In this document: in pieces, positions 36,057-48,263 of the stretch | How the letters are laid out: the number at the start of each line of letters is the position of its first letter | Position numbering within the stretch: position 1 is the first letter of the stretch | NCBI GenBank assembly: GCA_037013495.1 | Contig: CM072801.1 | Location: 79,841,816 to 79,905,815 of the forward strand | Length of the DNA: 64,000 bases | Direction: 5' to 3' | Source of the DNA: Hippophae tibetana | Lineage: Eukaryota; Streptophyta; Magnoliopsida; Rosales; Elaeagnaceae | Program-made: the position numbers and the translations under genes | Notes under the pieces: model-generated | Seen by the model: only the letters and a program-made list of their open reading frames with translations | Databases searched by the model: none | What the model was told of the DNA's origin: nothing

Positions 36057-38000
36057 CATGCATCCAAACGACAATTATAATAAATCAAATCGAAGCTCGT
36101 TTCGATTACTACAAAGACAACCTAGCATGATTTGATTTCTCCTTGTGTCTGAACCCAAGTTTATTTATTTACCCTATTTACATACGTCTAAAAGTTTGGT
36201 CGTATCATATGGACTTGTTGTTGGTTCTTGTTCCTTAGGCTTCAATTACGATCATCTTAACCACATTCATGGTTATTCAATCATTCCTATTTGTGGGAGT
36301 TCGTATAGTCCCAGGTTCTTCGCCTAAAGGATATAAGTCATATGGAAGCATAGCCATGGTTTCGGAAAATAGGTTCTCTTCATGCTTATATCCGTTATCT
36401 AATGTTATATTTTTACAAAACATCATTATTTGATTGTTTATTGTGCTTTGAGTCATAAATCACCTAAAATAGAAGGAATTTTCCCCATCAAGTCTTGCAT
36501 TTTCTTTGAATATTTTTCTCGTTCTTTTCGTCATTGTTTTTATTTTCGCATTTTTTTTGAATTCTTCCTATCTTTTTCTTATTACTTTATTTATGTGTTT
36601 AATTTATCTTTTTTCTCCTAAAAAACATGGGAGTTGTTGCAATTCACTGTTTCGAAAAATATAACTAATAATTTGGGTTGAAGCTTTCAACTGTCATAAC
36701 TTTTAATTCATGCATCCAAACGACAATTATAATAAATCAAATCGAAGCTCGTTTCGATTACTACAAAGACAACCTAGCATTATTTCATTTCTCCTTGTGC
36801 CTGAACCCATATTTCCTTATTTACCCTAATTACAAAGGTCTAAAAGTTTGGTCGTAACATATGGAGTTGTTTTTGGTTCTTGTTCCTTTGGCTTCAATTA
36901 CGATCATCTTAACCACATTAATGGTTATTCAATAGTTCCTATTTGTTGGAGTTCCTATAGTCCCAGGTTCTTCGCCTAAAGGATATAAATCATATGGAAT
37001 CATAGCCATGGTTTCTGAAAATAGGTTCTCTACATGCTTATATCCGTTTTCTAATGTTATATTTTTACAAAACATAATTATTTGATTCTTTATTGTGTTT
37101 TTCAGTCATAAATCACTCAAAATAGAAGGAATTTTCACCCATCAAGTCTTATATTTTCTTTAAATATTTTTGTCGTTGCTTTTGTCATTGGATTTATTTT
37201 CGCATTTTTTTGAATTCTTCCTATCTTTTTCTTGTTACTTTACTTATGTGTTTAATTTATCTTTTTTCTTCTAAAAAACAAGAGAATTGTTGCAATTCAC
37301 TGTTTCGAAAAAATAACTAATAATTTGGGTTGAAGCTTTAAAATGTCATAACATTCAATTCATGCATATAAACAACAACTATAATAAATCAAATGGAAGC
37401 TCGTTTCGATTACTACAAAGACAACCTAGGATGATTTCATTTCTCCTTGCGTCTAAACCCAAGTTTATTTATTTACCCTATTTACATACGTCTAAAAGTT
37501 TGGTCGTATCATTTGGACTTGTTTTTGGTTCCTCTTCCTTAGGCTTCAATTACGATCATCTTAACTACATTCATGGTTATTCAATCGTTCCTATTTGTGG
37601 GAGTTCGTATAGTCCCAGGTTCTTCGCTTGAAGGATATAAGTCATATGTAATCATAGCCATGGTTTCTGAAAATAGGTTCTCTACATGCTTATATCCGTT
37701 TTCTAATGTTATATTTTTTCAAAACATAATTATTTGATTTTCTATTGTATTTTTGAGTCATAAATCACCTAAAATAGAAGGAATTTTCACCCTAAAGTTT
37801 TGCATTTTCTTTAAATATTTTTGTCGTTGCTTTTGTCATTGGTTTTATTTTCGCATTTTTCATTGAATTCTTCCTATCTTTTTCTTGTTACTTTATTTAT
37901 GTGTTTAATTTATCTTTTTTATTCTAAAAAACAAGGGAGTTGTTGCAATTCACTGTTTCGAAAAAATAACTAATAATTTGGGTTGAAGCTTTAAAATGTC
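36057..38000 (+). repeat. Right sister of the transition segment
   Basis: Repeats the order seen at about 15.2-17.1 kb: a monomer with CAATCATTCC, a T-rich half with CTCCTAAAAAACATGGGAG and CGAAAAATATAAC, the diverged unit, then the CATATAAACAACAACT unit at 37,362. The offset is about 20,891-20,893 bp (32 monomers). Confidence 0.85.
36710..37361 (+). repeat. Most diverged monomer, right sister
   Basis: Shares the private changes of 15,819-16,470 (TTACCCTAATTACAAAGG, GTAACATATGGAG, CCTTTGGCTTC). It has a few of its own, such as CATATTTCCTTATTT and CACATTAATGG. No third copy occurs in the window. Confidence 0.88.
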
Positions 38001-40029
38001 ATAACTTTCAATTCATGCATCCAAATGACTATTATAATAAATCAAATCGAAGCTCGTTTCGATTACTACAAAGACAACCTAGCATGATTTGATTTCTCCT
38101 TGTGTCTGAATCCAAGTTTATTTATTTACCATATTTTCATACGTCTAAAAATTTGGTCGTATCATATGGACTTGTTTTTGGTTCTTGTTCCTTAGGCTTC
38201 AATTACGATCATCTTAACCACATTCATGGTTATTCAATCGTTCCTATTTGTGGGAGTTCGTATAGTCCCAGGTTCTTCGCCTAAAGGATATAATTTATAT
38301 GGAATCATAGCCATGGTTTCTGAAAATAGGTTCTCTACATGCTTATATCCGTTTTCTAATGTTATATTTTTACACAACATCATTATTTGATTCTTTATTG
38401 TGTTTTTGAGTCATAAATCACTCAAAATAGAAGGAATTTTCACCCATCAAGTCTTGCATTTTCTTTAATTATTTTTGTCTTTGCTTTTGTCATTGGATTT
38501 ATTTTCGCATTTTTTTTGAATTCTTCCTATCTTATTCTTGTTACTTTACTTATGTGTTTCATTTATCTTTTTTCTTCTAAAAAACAAGAGAGTTGTTGCA
38601 ATTCACTATTTCGAAAAAATAACTAATAATTTGGGTTGAAGCTTTAAAATGTCATAACTTTCAATTCATGCATCCAAACGACAACTATAATAAATCAAAT
38701 GGAAGCTCGTTTCGATTACTACAAAGACAACCTAGCATGATTTCATTTCTCCTTACGTCTGAACCCAAGTTTATTTATTTACCCTATTTACATACGTCTA
38801 AAGTTTGGTCGTATCATTTGGACTTCTTTTTGGTTCTTGTTCCTTAGGCTTCAATTACGATCATCTTAACCACATTCATGGTTATTCGATCTTTCCTGTT
38901 TGTGGGAGTTCGTATAGTCCGAGGTTCTTCGCCTAAAGGATATAAGTCATTTGGAATCATAGCCATGGTTTCTGAAAATAGGTTCTCTACATGCTTATAT
39001 CCGTTTTCTAATTTTATATTTTTACAAAACATAATTATTTGATTGTTTATTGTATTTTTGAGTCATAAATCACTCAAAATAGAATGAATTTTCACCCTAA
39101 AGTCTTGCATTTTCTTTAAATATTTTTGTCGTTGCTTTTGTCATTGGATTTATTTTCGCATTTTTCATTGAATTCTTCCTATCTTTTTCTTGTTACTTTA
39201 TTTATGTGTTTAATTTATCTTTTTTCTTCTAAAAAACGAGAGAGTTGTTGCAATTCACTGTTTCGAAAAAATAACTAATAATTTGGGTTGAAGCTTTAAA
39301 ATGTCATAACTTTCAATTCATGCATGCAAACGACTATTATAATAAATCAATTCGAAGCTCGTTTTGATTACTACAAAGACAACCTGGTATGATTTCATTT
39401 CTCCTTGTGTCTGAACCCAAGTTTATTTATTTACCCTATTTTCATACTTCTAAAGGTTTGGTCGTATCATATGGACTTGTTTTTGGTTCTTGTTCCTTAG
39501 GCTTCAATTACGATCATCTTAACCACATTCATGGTTATTCAATCGTTCCTATTTGTGGGAGTTCGTATAGTCCCAGGGTCTTCGCCTAAAGGATAAAAGT
39601 CACATGGAAGCATAGCCATGGTTTCTAAAAATAGGTTCTCTACATGCTTATATCCGTTTTTTAAAGTTATATTTTTACAAAACATCATTATTTGATTCTT
39701 TATTGTGTTTTTGAGTCATAAATCACCTAAAATAGAAGGAATTTTCCCCATCAACTCTTCCATTTTTTTGAATATTTTTGTCGTTGTTTTCGTCATTGGT
39801 TTTATTTTCGCATTTTTTTTTAATTCTTCCTATCTTTTTCTTATTTCTTTATTTATGTGTTTAATTTATCTTTTTTTTTCTACAAAACAATAGAGTTGTT
39901 GCAATTCACTTTTCACAAATATAACTAATAATTTGGGTTGAAGCTTTAAACTGTCATAACTTTCAATTCATGCATCCAAACGACAACTATAATAAATCAA
40001 ATGGAAGCTCGTTTCGATTACTACAAAGA

Positions 40030-40031
40030 CA
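40030..40031 (+). repeat. 63-bp deletion junction inside a monomer
   Basis: CTACAAAGAC at 40,021-40,030 runs directly into ATACGTCTAAAAG. In the closest intact unit (51,071 on), positions 51,081-51,143 lie between these two words. The breakpoints share the 3-base microhomology ACA. The deletion keeps the common open frame (63 is a multiple of three), but I give that no functional weight. Confidence 0.93.
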
Positions 40032-40141
40032 TACGTCTAAAAGTTTGGTCGTATCATTTGGACTTGTTTTTGGTTCTTGTTCATTAGGCTTCAATTACGA
40101 TTATCTCAACCACATTCATAGGTATTCAATGGTTCCTATTT

Positions 40142-40247
40142 GTTGGAGTTCCTGTAGTCCCAGCTTCTTTGCCTAAAGGATATAAGTCATATGGAATCAT
40201 AGGGATGGTTTCTGAATATATGTTCACTACATGCTTCTATACGTTTT
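40142..40247 (+). repeat. Diverged-middle subtype segment, right form
   Basis: Same linked changes as the left form, but with GAATATATGTTCACT instead of GAATATAGG. Further copies lie at about 46,040, 51,255, 51,908, 59,731 and 60,384. Those near 46,040, 51,908 and 60,384 also have CATGCATCTATACG. The left/right split indicates two local lineages of one ancestral patch. Confidence 0.85.
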
Positions 40248-40538
40248 CTAATGTTTTATTTTTACAAAACATCATTATTTGATTGTTTATTGTGTTTTTG
40301 AGTCATAAATGACTCAAAATAGAAGGAATTTTCATCCTCAAGTCTTGCATTTTCTTTGAATATTTTTGTCGTTGTTTTCGTCATTGGTTTTATTTTCGCA
40401 TTTTTCATTGAATACTTCCTATCTTTTTCTTGTTATTTTATTTATGTGGTTAATTTATCTTTTTTCTTCTAAAAAACAAGAGAGTTGTTGCAATTTACTG
40501 TTTCGAAAAAATAACTAATAATTTGAATTGAAGCTTTA

Positions 40539-40592
40539 AACTGTCATAACTTTCAATTCATGCATAACTGTCATAACTTTCAATTCATGCAT
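40539..40592 (+). repeat. 27-bp tandem duplication at the monomer anchor
   Basis: The 27 bases at 40,539-40,565 (AACTGTCATAAC...ATGCAT) are repeated exactly at 40,566-40,592. This is the only place where the CATAACTTTCAATTCATGCAT box occurs twice in a monomer. The combination with the 63-bp deletion one monomer upstream marks this as the most rearranged spot in the window. Confidence 0.95.
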
Positions 40593-41796
40593 CCAAATGA
40601 CTATTATAACAAATCAAATCGAAGCTCGTTTCGATTACTACAAAGACAACCTAGCATCATTTCATTTCTCGTATGTCTGAGCCCAAGTTTCTTTATTTAC
40701 CCTATTTACATACGTCTAAAAGTTTGGTCGTATCATATGGACTTGTTTTTGCTTCTTGTCCCTTAGGCTTCAATTACGATCATCTTAACCACATTCATGG
40801 TTATTCAATGGTTCCTATTTGTTGGAGTTTGTATAGTCCCTGGTTCTTCGCCTAAAGGATATATGTCATATGGAAGCATAGGCATGTTTTCTGAAAATAG
40901 GTTCTCTACATGCTTATATCCGTTTTCTAATGTTATATGTTTTCAAAACATAATTATTTGATTGTTTATTGTATTTTTGAGTCATAAATCACTCAATATA
41001 GAAGGAATTTTCAACCTAAAGTTTTTCATTTTCTTTAAATATTTTTGTCGTTGTTTTCGTCATAGGATTTATTTTCAAATTTTTCGTTGAATTCTTCCTA
41101 TCTTATTCTTCATACTTTATTTATGTGGTTAATTTTTCTTTTTTTCTTCTAAAAAACAAAAGAGTTGTTGCAATTCACTGTTTCGAAAAAATAACTAATA
41201 ATATGGGTTGAAGCTTTAAACTGTCATAACTTTTAATTCATTCATCCAAACGACAATTATAATAAATCAAATCGAAGCTCGTTTCGATTACTACAAAGAC
41301 AACCTAGCATGATTTCATTTCTCCTAGTGTCTGAACCGAAGTTTATTTATTTACCCTATTTACATACGTCTAAAAGTTTGGTCGTATCATATGGACTTGT
41401 TGTTGGTTCTTGTTCCTAAGGCTTCAATTACGATCATCTTAACCACATTCATGGTTATTCAATCGTTCCTATTTGTGGGAGTTCGTATAGTCCCAGGTTC
41501 TTCACTTAAAGGATATAAGTCATATGGAAGCATAGCCATGGTTTCGGAAAATAGGTGCTCTACATGCTTATATCCGTTATCTAATGTTATATTTTTACAA
41601 TACATCATTATTTGATTGTTTATTGTGTTTTTGAGTCATAAATCCCCTAAAATAGAAGGAATTTTCCCCATCAAGTCTTGCATTTTCTTTGAATATTTTT
41701 GTCGTTGTTTTCGTCATTGTTTTTATTTTCGCATTTTTCTTTGAATTCTTCGTATCTTTTTCTTTTTATTTTATTTATGTGTTTAATTTATCTTTG

Positions 41797-41820
41797 TTCT
41801 TCTAAAAAAAAATGTTGTTG
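41797..41820 (+). repeat. Long-A, short-linker variant
   Basis: The common CTTCTAAAAAACAAGAGAGTTG is replaced by an uninterrupted run of 9 A and loss of the CAAGAG part. Related forms with 9 or 10 A followed by GTTTTTGC occur at about 46,369, 47,020, 52,237, 52,887, 60,713 and 61,363. All co-occur with TTTGTTCTTCTAA and TTCTTCGTATC, so they form one subfamily confined to the right part of the window. Confidence 0.88.
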
Positions 41821-43049
41821 CAATTCACTGTTTCGAAAAAATAACTAATAATTTGGGTTGAAGCTTTAAAATGTCATAACTTTCAATTCATGCATCCAAA
41901 CGACAACTATAATAAATCAAATGGAAGCTCGTTTCGATTACTACAAAGGCAACCTAGGATGATTTCATTTCTCTTTGCGTCTGAACCCAAGTTTATTTAT
42001 TTACCCTATTTACATACGTCTAAAAGTTTGGTCGTATCATTTGGACTTGTTTTTGGTTCTTGTTCCTTAGGCTTCAATTACGATCATCTTAACCACATTC
42101 ATGGTTATTTGATCGTTCCTATTTGTGGGAGTTCGTATAGTCCCAGGTTCTTCGCCTAAAGGATATAAGTCATTTGGAATCATAGCCATGGTTTCTGAAA
42201 ATAGGTTCTCTACATGCTTATATCCGTTTTCTAATTTTATATTTTTACAAAACAAAATTATTTGATTGTTTATTGTATTTTTGAGTCATAAATCACTCAA
42301 AATAGAATGAATTTTCACCCTAGAGTCTTGCATTTTGTTTAAATGTTTTTGTCGTTGCTTTTGTCATTGGATTTATTTTCGCATTTTTCATTGAATTCTT
42401 CCTATCTTTTTCTTGTTACTTTATTTATGTGTTTAATTTATCTTTTTTCTTCTAAAAAACAAGAGAGCTGTTGCAACTCACTGTTTCGAAAAAATAACTA
42501 ATAATTTGGGTTGAAGCTTTAAAATGTCATAACTTTCAATTCATGCATGCAAACGACTATTATAATAAATCAATTCGAAGCTCGTTTTGATTACTACAAA
42601 GACAACCTGGTATGATTTCATTTCTCCTTATGTCTGAACCCAAGTTTATTTATTTACCCTATTTTCATAATTCTAAAGGTTTGGTCGTATCATATGGACT
42701 TGTTTTTGGTTCTTATTCCTTAGGCTTCAATTACGATCATCTTAACCACATTCATGGTTATTCAATCGTTCCTATTTGTGGGAGTTCGTATAGTCCCATG
42801 TTCTTCGCCTAAAGGATATAAGTCATTTGGAATCATAGCCATGGTTTCTGAAAATAGAATCTCTACATGCTTATATCCGTTTTCTAATTTTATATTTTTA
42901 CAAAACATAATTATTTGATTGTTTATTGTATTTTTGAGTCATAAATCACTCAAAATAGAATGAATTTTCACCCTAAAGTCTTCCATTTTCTTTAAATATT
43001 TTTGTCGTTGCTTTTGTCATTGGATTTATTTTTGCATTTTTCATTGAAT

Positions 43050-46000
43050 TCTTCCTATCTTTTTCTTGTTACTTTATTTATGTGTTTAATTTATCTTTTT
43101 TCTTCTAAAAAACAAGAGAGCTGTTGCAATTCACTGTTTCGAAAAAATAACTAATAATTTGGGTTGAAGCTTTAAAATGTCATAACTTTCAATTCATGCA
43201 TGCAAACGACTATTATAATAAATCAATTCGAAGCTCGTTTTGATTACTACAAAGACAACCTGGTATGATTTCATTTCTCCTTGTGTCTGAACCCAAGTTT
43301 ATTTATTTACCCTATTTTCATACTTCTAAAGGTTTGGTCGTATCATATGGACTTGTTTTTGGTTCTTGTTCCTTAGGCTTCAATTACGATCATCTTAACC
43401 ACATTCATGGTTATTCAATCGTTCCTATTTGTGGGAGTTCGTATAGTCCCAGGTTCTTCACCTAAAGGATAAAAGTCACATGGAAGCATAGCCATGGTTT
43501 CTAAAAATAGGTTCTCTACATGCTTATATCCGTTTTCTAATGTTATATTTTTACAAAACATCATTATTTGATTCTTTATTGTGTTTTTGAGTCATAAATC
43601 ACCTAAAATAGAAGGAATTTTCACCCTAAAGTTTTGCATTTTCTTTAAATATTTTTGTCGTTGCTTTTGTCATTGGTTTTATTTTCGCATTTTTCATTGA
43701 ATTCTTCCTATCTTTTTCTTGTTACTTTATTTATGTGTTTAATTTATCTTTTTTCTTCTAAAAAACAAGGGAGTTGTTGCAATTCACTGTTTCGAAAAAA
43801 TAACTAATAATTTGGGTTGAAGCTTTAAACTGTCATAACTTTCAATTCATGCATCCAAATGACTATTATAATAAATCAAATCGAAGCTCGTTTCGATTAC
43901 TACAAAGACAACCTAGCATGATTTGATTTCTCCTTGTGTCTAAATCCAAGTTCATTTATTTACCATATTTTCATACGTCTAAAAGTTTGGTCGTATCATA
44001 TGGACTTGTTTTTGGTTCTTGTTCCTTAGGCTTCAATTACGATCATCTTAACCACATTCATGGTTATTCAATCGTTCCTATTTGTGGGAGTTCGTATAGT
44101 CCCAGGTTCTTCGCCTAAAGGATATAATTCATATGGAATCATAGCCATGGTTTCTGAAAATAGGTTCTCTACATGCTTATATCCGTTTTCTAATGTTATA
44201 TTTTTACACAACATCATTATTTGATTCTTTATTGTGTTTTTGAGTCATAAATCACTCAAAATAGAAGGAATTTTCACCCATCAAGTCTTGCATTTTCTTT
44301 AATTATTTTTGTCGTTGCTTTTGTCATTGGATTTATTTTCGCATTTTTTTTGAATTCTTCCTATCTTATTCTTGTTACTTTACTTATGTGTTTCATTTAT
44401 CTTTTTTCTTCTAAAAAACAAGAGAGTTGTTGCAATTCACTATTTCGAAAAAATAACTAATAATTTGGGTTGAAGCTTTAAAATGTCATAACTTTCAATT
44501 CATGCATCCAAACGACAACTATAATAAATCAAATGGAAGCTCGTTTCGATTACTACAAAGACATACTAGGATGATTTCATTTCTCCTTACGTCTGAACCC
44601 AAGTTTATTTATTTACCCTATTTACATACGTCTAAAAGTTTGGTCGTATCATTTGGACTTGTTTGTGGTTCTTGTTCCTTAGGCTTCAATTACGATCATC
44701 TTAACCACATTCATGGTTATTCGATCGTTCCTATTTGTGGGAGTTCGTATAGTCCCAGGTTCTTCGCCTAAAGGATATAAGTCATTTGGAATCATAGCCA
44801 TGGTTTCTGAAAATAGGTTCTCTACATGCTTATATCCGTTTTCTAATTTTATATTTTTACAAAACATAATTATTTGATTGTTTATTGTATTTTTGAGTCA
44901 TAAATCACTCAAAATAGAATGAATTTTCACCCTAAAGTCTTGCATTTTCTTTAAATATTTTTGTCGTTGCTTTTGTCATTGGATTTATTTTCGCATTTTT
45001 CATTGAATTCTTCCTATCTTTTTCTTGTTACTTTATTTATGTGTTTAATTTATCTTTTTTCTTCTAAAAAACAAGAGAGCTGTTGCAATTCACTGTTTCG
45101 AAAAAATAACTAATAATTTGGGTTGAAGCTTTAAAATGTCATAACTTTCAATTCATGCATGCAAACGACTATTATAATAAATCAAATCAAAGCTCGTTTC
45201 GATTACTACAAAGACAACCTGGTATGATTTCATTTCTCCTTGTGTCTGAACCCAAGTTTATTTATTTACCCTATTTTCATACTTCTAAAGGTTTGGTCGT
45301 ATCATATGGAGTTGTTTTTGGTTCTTGTTCCTTAGGCTTCAATTACGATCATCTTAACCACATTCATGGTTATTCAATCGTTCCTATTTGTGGGAGTTCG
45401 TATAGTCCCAGGTTCTTCGCCTAAAGGATAAAAGTCACATGGAAGCATAGCCATGGTTTCTAAAAATAGGTTCTCTACATGCTTATATCCGTTTTCTAAT
45501 GTTATATTTTTACAAAACACCATTATTTGATTCTTTATTGTGTTTTTGAGTCATAAATCACCTAAAATAGAAGGAATTTTCCCCATCAAGTCTTCCATTT
45601 TTTTGAATATTTTTGTCGTTGTTTTCGTCATTGGTTTTATTTTCGCATTTTTTTTTAATTCTTCCTATCTTTTTCTTGTTATTTTATTTATGTGGTTAAT
45701 TTATCTTTTTTCTTCTAAAAAACAAGAGAGTTGTTGCAATTCACTGTTTCGAAAAAATAACTAATAATTTGGGTTGAAGCTTTAAACTGTCATAACTTTT
45801 AATTCATTCATCCAAACGACAATTATAATAAATCAAATCGAAGCTCGTTTCGATTACTACAAAGACAACCTAGCATGATTTCATTTCTCCTAGTGTCGAA
45901 CCGAAGTTTATTTATTTACCCTATTTACATACGTCTAAAAGTTTGGTCGTATCATATGGACTTGTTGTTGGTTCTTGTTCCTAAGGCTTCAATTACGATC

Positions 46001-48263
46001 ATCTTAACCACATTCATGGGTATTCAATCGTTCCTATTTGTTGGAGTTCCTGTAGTCCCAGCTTCTTTGCCTAAAGGATAGAAGTCATATGGAATCATAG
46101 GGATGGTTTCTGAATATATGTTCACTACATGCATCTATACGTTTTCTAATGTTTTATTTTTACAATACATTATTATTTGATTGTTTATTGTGTTTTTGTG
46201 TCATAAATCCCCTAAAATAGAAGGAATTTTCCCCATCAAGTCTTGAATTTTCTTTGAATATTTTTGTCGTTGTTTTCGTCATTGTTTTTATTTTCGCATT
46301 TTTCTTTGAATTCTTCGTATCTTTTTCTTTTTATTTTATTTATGTGTTTAATTTATCTTTGTTCTTCTAAAAAAAAAAGTTTTTGCAATTCACTGTTTCG
46401 AAAAAATAACTAATAATTTGGGTTGAAGCTTTAAAATGTCATAACTTTCAATTCATGCATCCAAACGACTATTATAATAAATCAAATCGAAGCTCGTTTC
46501 GTTTACTACAAAGACAACCTATCATTATTTCATTTCTCCTTATGTCTGAGCACAAGTTTCTTTATTTACCCTATTTACATACGTCTAAAAGTTTGGTCGT
46601 ATCATATGGACTTGTTGTTGGTTCTTGTTCCTAAGGCTTCAATTACGATCATCTTAACCACATTCATGGTTATTCAATCGTTCCTATTTGTGGGAGTTCG
46701 TATAGTCCCAGGTTCTTCGCCTAAAGGATATAAGTCATATGGAAGCATAGCCATGGTTTCGGAAAATAGGTGCTCTACATGCTTATATCCGTTATCTAAT
46801 GTTATATTTTTACAATACATCATTATTTGATTGTTTATTGTGTTTTTGAGTCATAAATCCCCTAAAATAGAAGGAATTTTCCCCATCAAGTCTTGCATTT
46901 TCTTTGAATATTTTTGTCGTTGTTTTCGTCATTGTTTTTTATTTTCGCATTTTTCTTTGAATTCTTCGTATCTTTTTCTTTTTATTTTATTTATGTGTTT
47001 AATTTATCTTTGTTCTTCTAAAAAAAAAGTTTTTGCAATTCACTGTTTCGAAAAAATAACTAATAATTTGGGTTGAAGCTTTAAAATGTCATAACTTTCA
47101 ATTCATGCATCCAAACGACTATTATAATAAATCAAATCGAAGCTCGTTTCGTTTACTACAAAGACAACCTAGCATTATTTCATTTCTCCTTGCGTCTGAG
47201 CACAAGTTTCTTTATTTACCCTATTTACATACGTCTAAAAGTTTGGTCGTATCATATGGGCTTATTTTTGGTTCTTCTTCCTTAGGCTTCAATTACGATC
47301 ATCTTAACCACATTCATGGTTATTCAATCGTTCCTATTTGTGGGAGTTCGTACAGTCCCAGGTTCTTCGCCTAACGGATATAAGTCATATGGAAGCATAG
47401 CCATGGTTTGTGAAAATAGGTTCTCTACATGCTTATATCCGTTTTCTAATGTTATATGTTTTTAAAACATAATTATTTGATTGTTTATTGTATTTTTGAG
47501 TCATAAATAACTCAAAATAGAAGGAATTTTCACCCTAAAGTTTTTCATTTTCTTTAAATATTTTTGTCGTTGTTTTCGTCATAGTTTTTATTTTCGCATT
47601 TTTCGTTGAATTCTTCCTATCTTTTTCTTCATACTTTATTTATGTGGTTAATTCATCTTTTTTCTTCTAAAAAACAAGAGAGTTGTTGCAATTCACTGTT
47701 TCGAAAAAATAACTAATAATATGGGTTGAAGCTTTAAACTGTCATAACTTTTAATTCATGCATCCAAACGACAATTATAATAAATCAAATCGAAGCTCGT
47801 TTCGATTACTACAAAGACAACCTAGCATGATTTCATTTCTCCTTGTGTCTGAACCCAAGTTTATTTATTTACCCTATTTACATACGTCTAAAAGTTTGGT
47901 CGTATCATATGGACTAGTTGTTGGTTCTTGTTCCTTAGGCTTCAATTACGATCATCTTAACCACATTCATGGTTATTCAATCGTTCCTATTTGTGGGAGT
48001 TCGTATAGTCCCAGGTTCTTCGCCTAAAGGATATAAGTCATTTGGAAGCATAGCCATGGTTTCTGAAAATAGGTTCTCTACATGCTTATATCCGTTATCT
48101 AATGTTATATTTTTACAAAACATCATTATTTGATTGTTTATTGTGCTTTGAGTCATAAATCACCTAAAATAGAATGAATTTTCCCCATCAAGTCTTGCAT
48201 TTTCTTTAAATATTTTTGTCGTTGCTTTTGTCATTGGATTTATTTTCGCATTTTTTTGTGAAA
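43050..48263 (+). repeat. Higher-order block C, copy 1 (8 monomers)
   Basis: Positions 43,050-45,677 match 48,264-50,891 (offset 5214). Positions 45,678 to about 48,250 match 51,545 to about 54,110 (offset 5867, then 5868 after a 1-bp deletion near 45,896 where GTGTCTGAACC became GTGTCGAACC). The offset jump of exactly 653 bp at 45,677/45,678 means one monomer present in copy 2 is missing here. Confidence 0.9.

Larger units (their letters stand above)
38001..43049 (+). repeat. Heterogeneous monomers with local rearrangements
   Basis: About eight monomers that do not line up as one recent block. They include the 63-bp deletion at 40,030/40,031, the 27-bp duplication at 40,539-40,592, the first long-A/short-linker unit at 41,800-41,820, and single-copy changes such as AAATGTTTTTGTCG near 42,340. 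Individual monomers still resemble types found in blocks B, C and D. Confidence 0.8.
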
